Shown one piece after another: positions 38,757 to 40,462 of a DNA stretch of 40,462 nucleotides. Positions within the stretch are counted from its first letter, which is position 1. Each line of letters starts with the position of its first letter. Source of the stretch: an uncultured Methanomassiliicoccales archaeon (GTDB taxonomy: Archaea > Thermoplasmatota > Thermoplasmata > SG8-5); contig CALKWP010000011.1 in assembly GCA_938004075.1 (NCBI GenBank), positions 1 through 40,462 on the forward strand, in the 5' to 3' direction. Under the pieces are notes generated by a model, which saw nothing but the letters and a program-made list of their open reading frames with translations, ran no database searches and was not told the origin of the DNA. The position numbers and the translations under genes are program-made.

Positions 38757-40354
38757 AGTAACTCCTTTACCTTTTCATTATACTCTTCTATGAGGATTAC
38801 GATATCGGTTGGGTCTCGTTCTTCTATGGGAGTATGTATGTTCGTTGTTGCATGACTCCACCAATCCGGAAAGCCCCTCGATGATAGACTGTTTTCGTGT
38901 ACCCGGTAGTACATCTTTGGTACTGTAGTAATTTGACGGACATTGCCACCTAATTGAATGATTTTTAGCCACAACTCCGCATCTTCGGCAGGAGTAAAAC
39001 GTTTATCGTATCCCCCGGCTCGTCTCCACCAATCTTTGCTGAACATACAGCAGGAAGGTACTTGATTTTGCCCTTTACTTTGTCTGTCGAAAGTTGGTTT
39101 ACCTTGAAATAGTAGTTCGCCAGTCTTTAGCCCATCTTCATTGATAATCTCAATCGGAGAAAAGCTGATGGAGTCTCGTGGACTGGTAAAACCCTTGATA
39201 AGTGTCTCTGCAAAATCTGGTGCAATCTTGTCATCGGCATCCAAACAGATAATGTAGTCGCCTTCGGCATATTCGATGGCTTTATTTCGAGTTTCTGCCA
39301 CACCCAGGTTGATTTCGTTCCTAATAATGGTCACTGGATAACGTTTCGCAACCTCAATGCTGTTATCGGTCGATTTATCGTCAATAACAATAACTTCGCA
39401 TCGAATAGTCTGCGCCAGGGCACTTTCTATGGCCTCTGGTAACCATTTAGCGTAATTATGGACTGGAATAACAATGCTAATCTTTCGATTTTCCAGTTTC
39501 TTTGACACATTCGCATAGATTTCTAGGATTTGAAGGATGACTGGCTCCCAATCAAAGATTTGAGCGTAATTACGGGCATTTATCGAGTATTTTGACCAGT
39601 TTTTAGATACTTCTAAAATGGCCGCTTTTAGGGCTATTTTGTCTCCAAAAGGCACTAATCGGCATCCCTGACCGTCCACAAGCCACTCTGAATTGAACCC
39701 GATATCATATCCGACTACTGGAATGCCCATAATCATGGCTTCCATTGTAGCCATACTGTTATTCTCTTTGGTTGTGCCCAAATAGATTGAACATTGACGT
39801 AATGCGGAGATAAAATCACTCCGGGAGCCTCGTTTTAGGCTGGGAATACCCGGTATTGGCGCTGCGGATACAACGGGCAGTTGAGTATGTTCCTTCAACC
39901 ACAGTATTTCGTCTGCTCTGGCGTTAGCATCAAGTGAAATCTTTGGAAATACGATGGGGCCAGATGAGTTACCGCCTATTTGATACTCTTTAGTCCAGAT
40001 ACCATTCCGAATTACATAGGGGTCGATGTGTAATTGATGCCGTAACAGGTCTGCACCAAAGTTACTGACGCAAATGGTTGTTTTAGCTTCCAGGGCATTG
40101 TTAATTAACTGTTCGTTAGCCTTTTGGTAACGGTTGTCGAAATGACCGGCGCCAATTGGGTACAAACCGTGACAATGGAATATGTCTGGAGCACCGCAAG
40201 TGGCTAAAGCGTGGATGACTTTAACGTCAGGGTTTGTTTCAACGATGTTATGTCCTAGAAGCATAAAACCTAGGGCATGGTCTGATATGACAGCGTTCAC
40301 GCCACCGGGTTTATCTTTCACATCTTTTGGAGATGGGTGTATTCTAATGTTCAT
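38519..40354 (-). CDS. Two-domain GT4-GT2 glycosyltransferase
   Basis: This is a 611-residue protein. The N-terminal domain (1-290) has the GT-B type E-x7-E site (ENNSMATMEAMIMGIPVVGY). The second (about 293-500) is GT2 (ISIVIPVHNYAKWLPEAIES, VIVIDDKSTDNS, ICLDADD). The C-terminal tail (DIVILIEEYNEKVKELLWSL and following) looks like the start of a third, truncated GT2 domain. It overlaps the next gene by 238 bases in another frame. It probably builds a multi-sugar structure. Confidence 0.8.
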   Translation of the reverse strand: MNIRIHPSPKDVKDKPGGVNAVISDHALGFMLLGHNIVETNPDVKVIHALATCGAPDIFHCHGLYPIGAGHFDNRYQKANEQLINNALEAKTTICVSNFGADLLRHQLHIDPYVIRNGIWTKEYQIGGNSSGPIVFPKISLDANARADEILWLKEHTQLPVVSAAPIPGIPSLKRGSRSDFISALRQCSIYLGTTKENNSMATMEAMIMGIPVVGYDIGFNSEWLVDGQGCRLVPFGDKIALKAAILEVSKNWSKYSINARNYAQIFDWEPVILQILEIYANVSKKLENRKISIVIPVHNYAKWLPEAIESALAQTIRCEVIVIDDKSTDNSIEVAKRYPVTIIRNEINLGVAETRNKAIEYAEGDYIICLDADDKIAPDFAETLIKGFTSPRDSISFSPIEIINEDGLKTGELLFQGKPTFDRQSKGQNQVPSCCMFSKDWWRRAGGYDKRFTPAEDAELWLKIIQLGGNVRQITTVPKMYYRVHENSLSSRGFPDWWSHATTNIHTPIEERDPTDIVILIEEYNEKVKELLWSLEKQTYKKWECFLKTPNGLRKTFPWLNRPLGKREASILKLHPNTELNPTFLEQYRNQTPEWMLPLSFRPDSEQTKI

Positions 40355-40462
40355 GAACGTATTCTATGATTTCAAGACCATTCCACCATTCGCTATCACC
40401 GTTAGCAGGTGAAGTGAAGGTTAGAGTTCTCCGAATACTTTTGTAGTATCTGTCTTTGAATG
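40344..40462 (-). CDS. Incomplete gene, right edge
   Basis: This is the C-terminal part of a minus-strand protein that enters from beyond the window: TLTFTSPANGDSEWWNGLEI then IEYVHEH, stop at 40344. Its end overlaps the start of the next gene by 11 bases. Too little is visible to assign a function. Confidence 0.55.
   Translation of the reverse strand, partial: FKDRYYKSIRRTLTFTSPANGDSEWWNGLEIIEYVHEH

Larger units (their letters stand above)
5177..39149 (+). repeat. TGATAATC word repeated at least 22 times on the plus strand
   Basis: Exact copies were counted by eye at 5177, 8819, 9501, 10762, 10892, 12503, 12756, 14265, 15916, 17120, 18410, 19687, 23222, 24174, 24324, 25867, 28169, 34021, 34961, 35678, 37573 and 39142. 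The reverse complement GATTATCA was seen only about four times (near 6374, 7786, 14363, 36163). About one chance copy per strand is expected. The bias holds where genes run in either direction. Confidence 0.7.

Noticed and set aside
1..40462. Closed circular genome in this window
   Set aside because: Joining the right and left edges does not continue the incomplete gene at 1-176 in a way that matches its paralogues, and terminase, portal and capsid genes are absent.

Overview
The window is an internal piece of a double-stranded DNA bacteriophage with a long tail (siphovirus type). It shows a tape measure protein, distal tail protein, tail-associated lysin-like hub, tail tube, a frameshifted tail-chaperone pair, a family-A DNA polymerase and a phage recombination set. 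No terminase, portal or capsid gene is present, so both ends continue outside the window; incomplete genes at positions 1-176 and 40344-40462 confirm this. The host cannot be named. Ribosome binding sites of the AAGGAGG type and a sigma70-type promoter (TTGACA, 17 bases, TACAAT) point to an ordinary bacterium. Unusually many genes for protein or surface glycosylation suggest an environmental phage that decorates itself or its host.

Layout. (1) 1-2231, minus strand: three related glycosyltransferase-like genes behind an FkbM-type methyltransferase. (2) 2232-2803: a divergent regulatory region with a minus-strand operator-like palindrome, a near-perfect plus-strand promoter, and about 270 bases of apparently structured non-coding RNA. 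(3) 2804-23150, plus strand: the early and replication module. It begins with many small unknown genes, some duplicated, followed by DNA polymerase A, an ATP-dependent ligase, an HNH nuclease, tiny membrane proteins, a GH25-like lysin, an ERCC4-like nuclease with HhH, a Sak4-type RecA-like ATPase, a UvrD-type helicase with a GRF zinc finger, a ribbon-helix-helix-like regulator and an XPD/DinG-type iron-sulphur helicase. Many spacers hold strong hairpins. The spacer at 22253-22480 holds two complex RNA-like folds, one a cloverleaf-like shape ending in a tRNA T-arm look-alike. (4) 23306-23342: a bidirectional terminator where the two transcription directions meet. (5) 23357-40462, minus strand, transcribed right to left: glycosyltransferases, a DUF1360-like membrane protein, connector and tail completion proteins, tail tube with an Asp-box beta-propeller, tail chaperones, tape measure, Dit, hub, collagen-like tail fibre, a methyltransferase, a GT4 glycosyltransferase, and three small membrane proteins that include a holin and a spanin-like coiled coil.

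How it fits together. The early module supplies a self-contained replication and recombination set (polymerase, ligase, two helicases, Sak4, junction-type nuclease). The late module builds the tail. Glycosyltransferases and methyltransferases sit at both ends of the tail operon and in the left block. The most unusual signals are the structured RNAs, a 29-base T-arm-like repeat at two sites with a shorter related copy at a third, two candidate +1 frameshift sites with the stop codon followed by C, genes fused in frame through an intact ribosome binding site, and an 8-base word (TGATAATC) that recurs at least 22 times on the plus strand regardless of gene direction. All counts and folds were made by eye.
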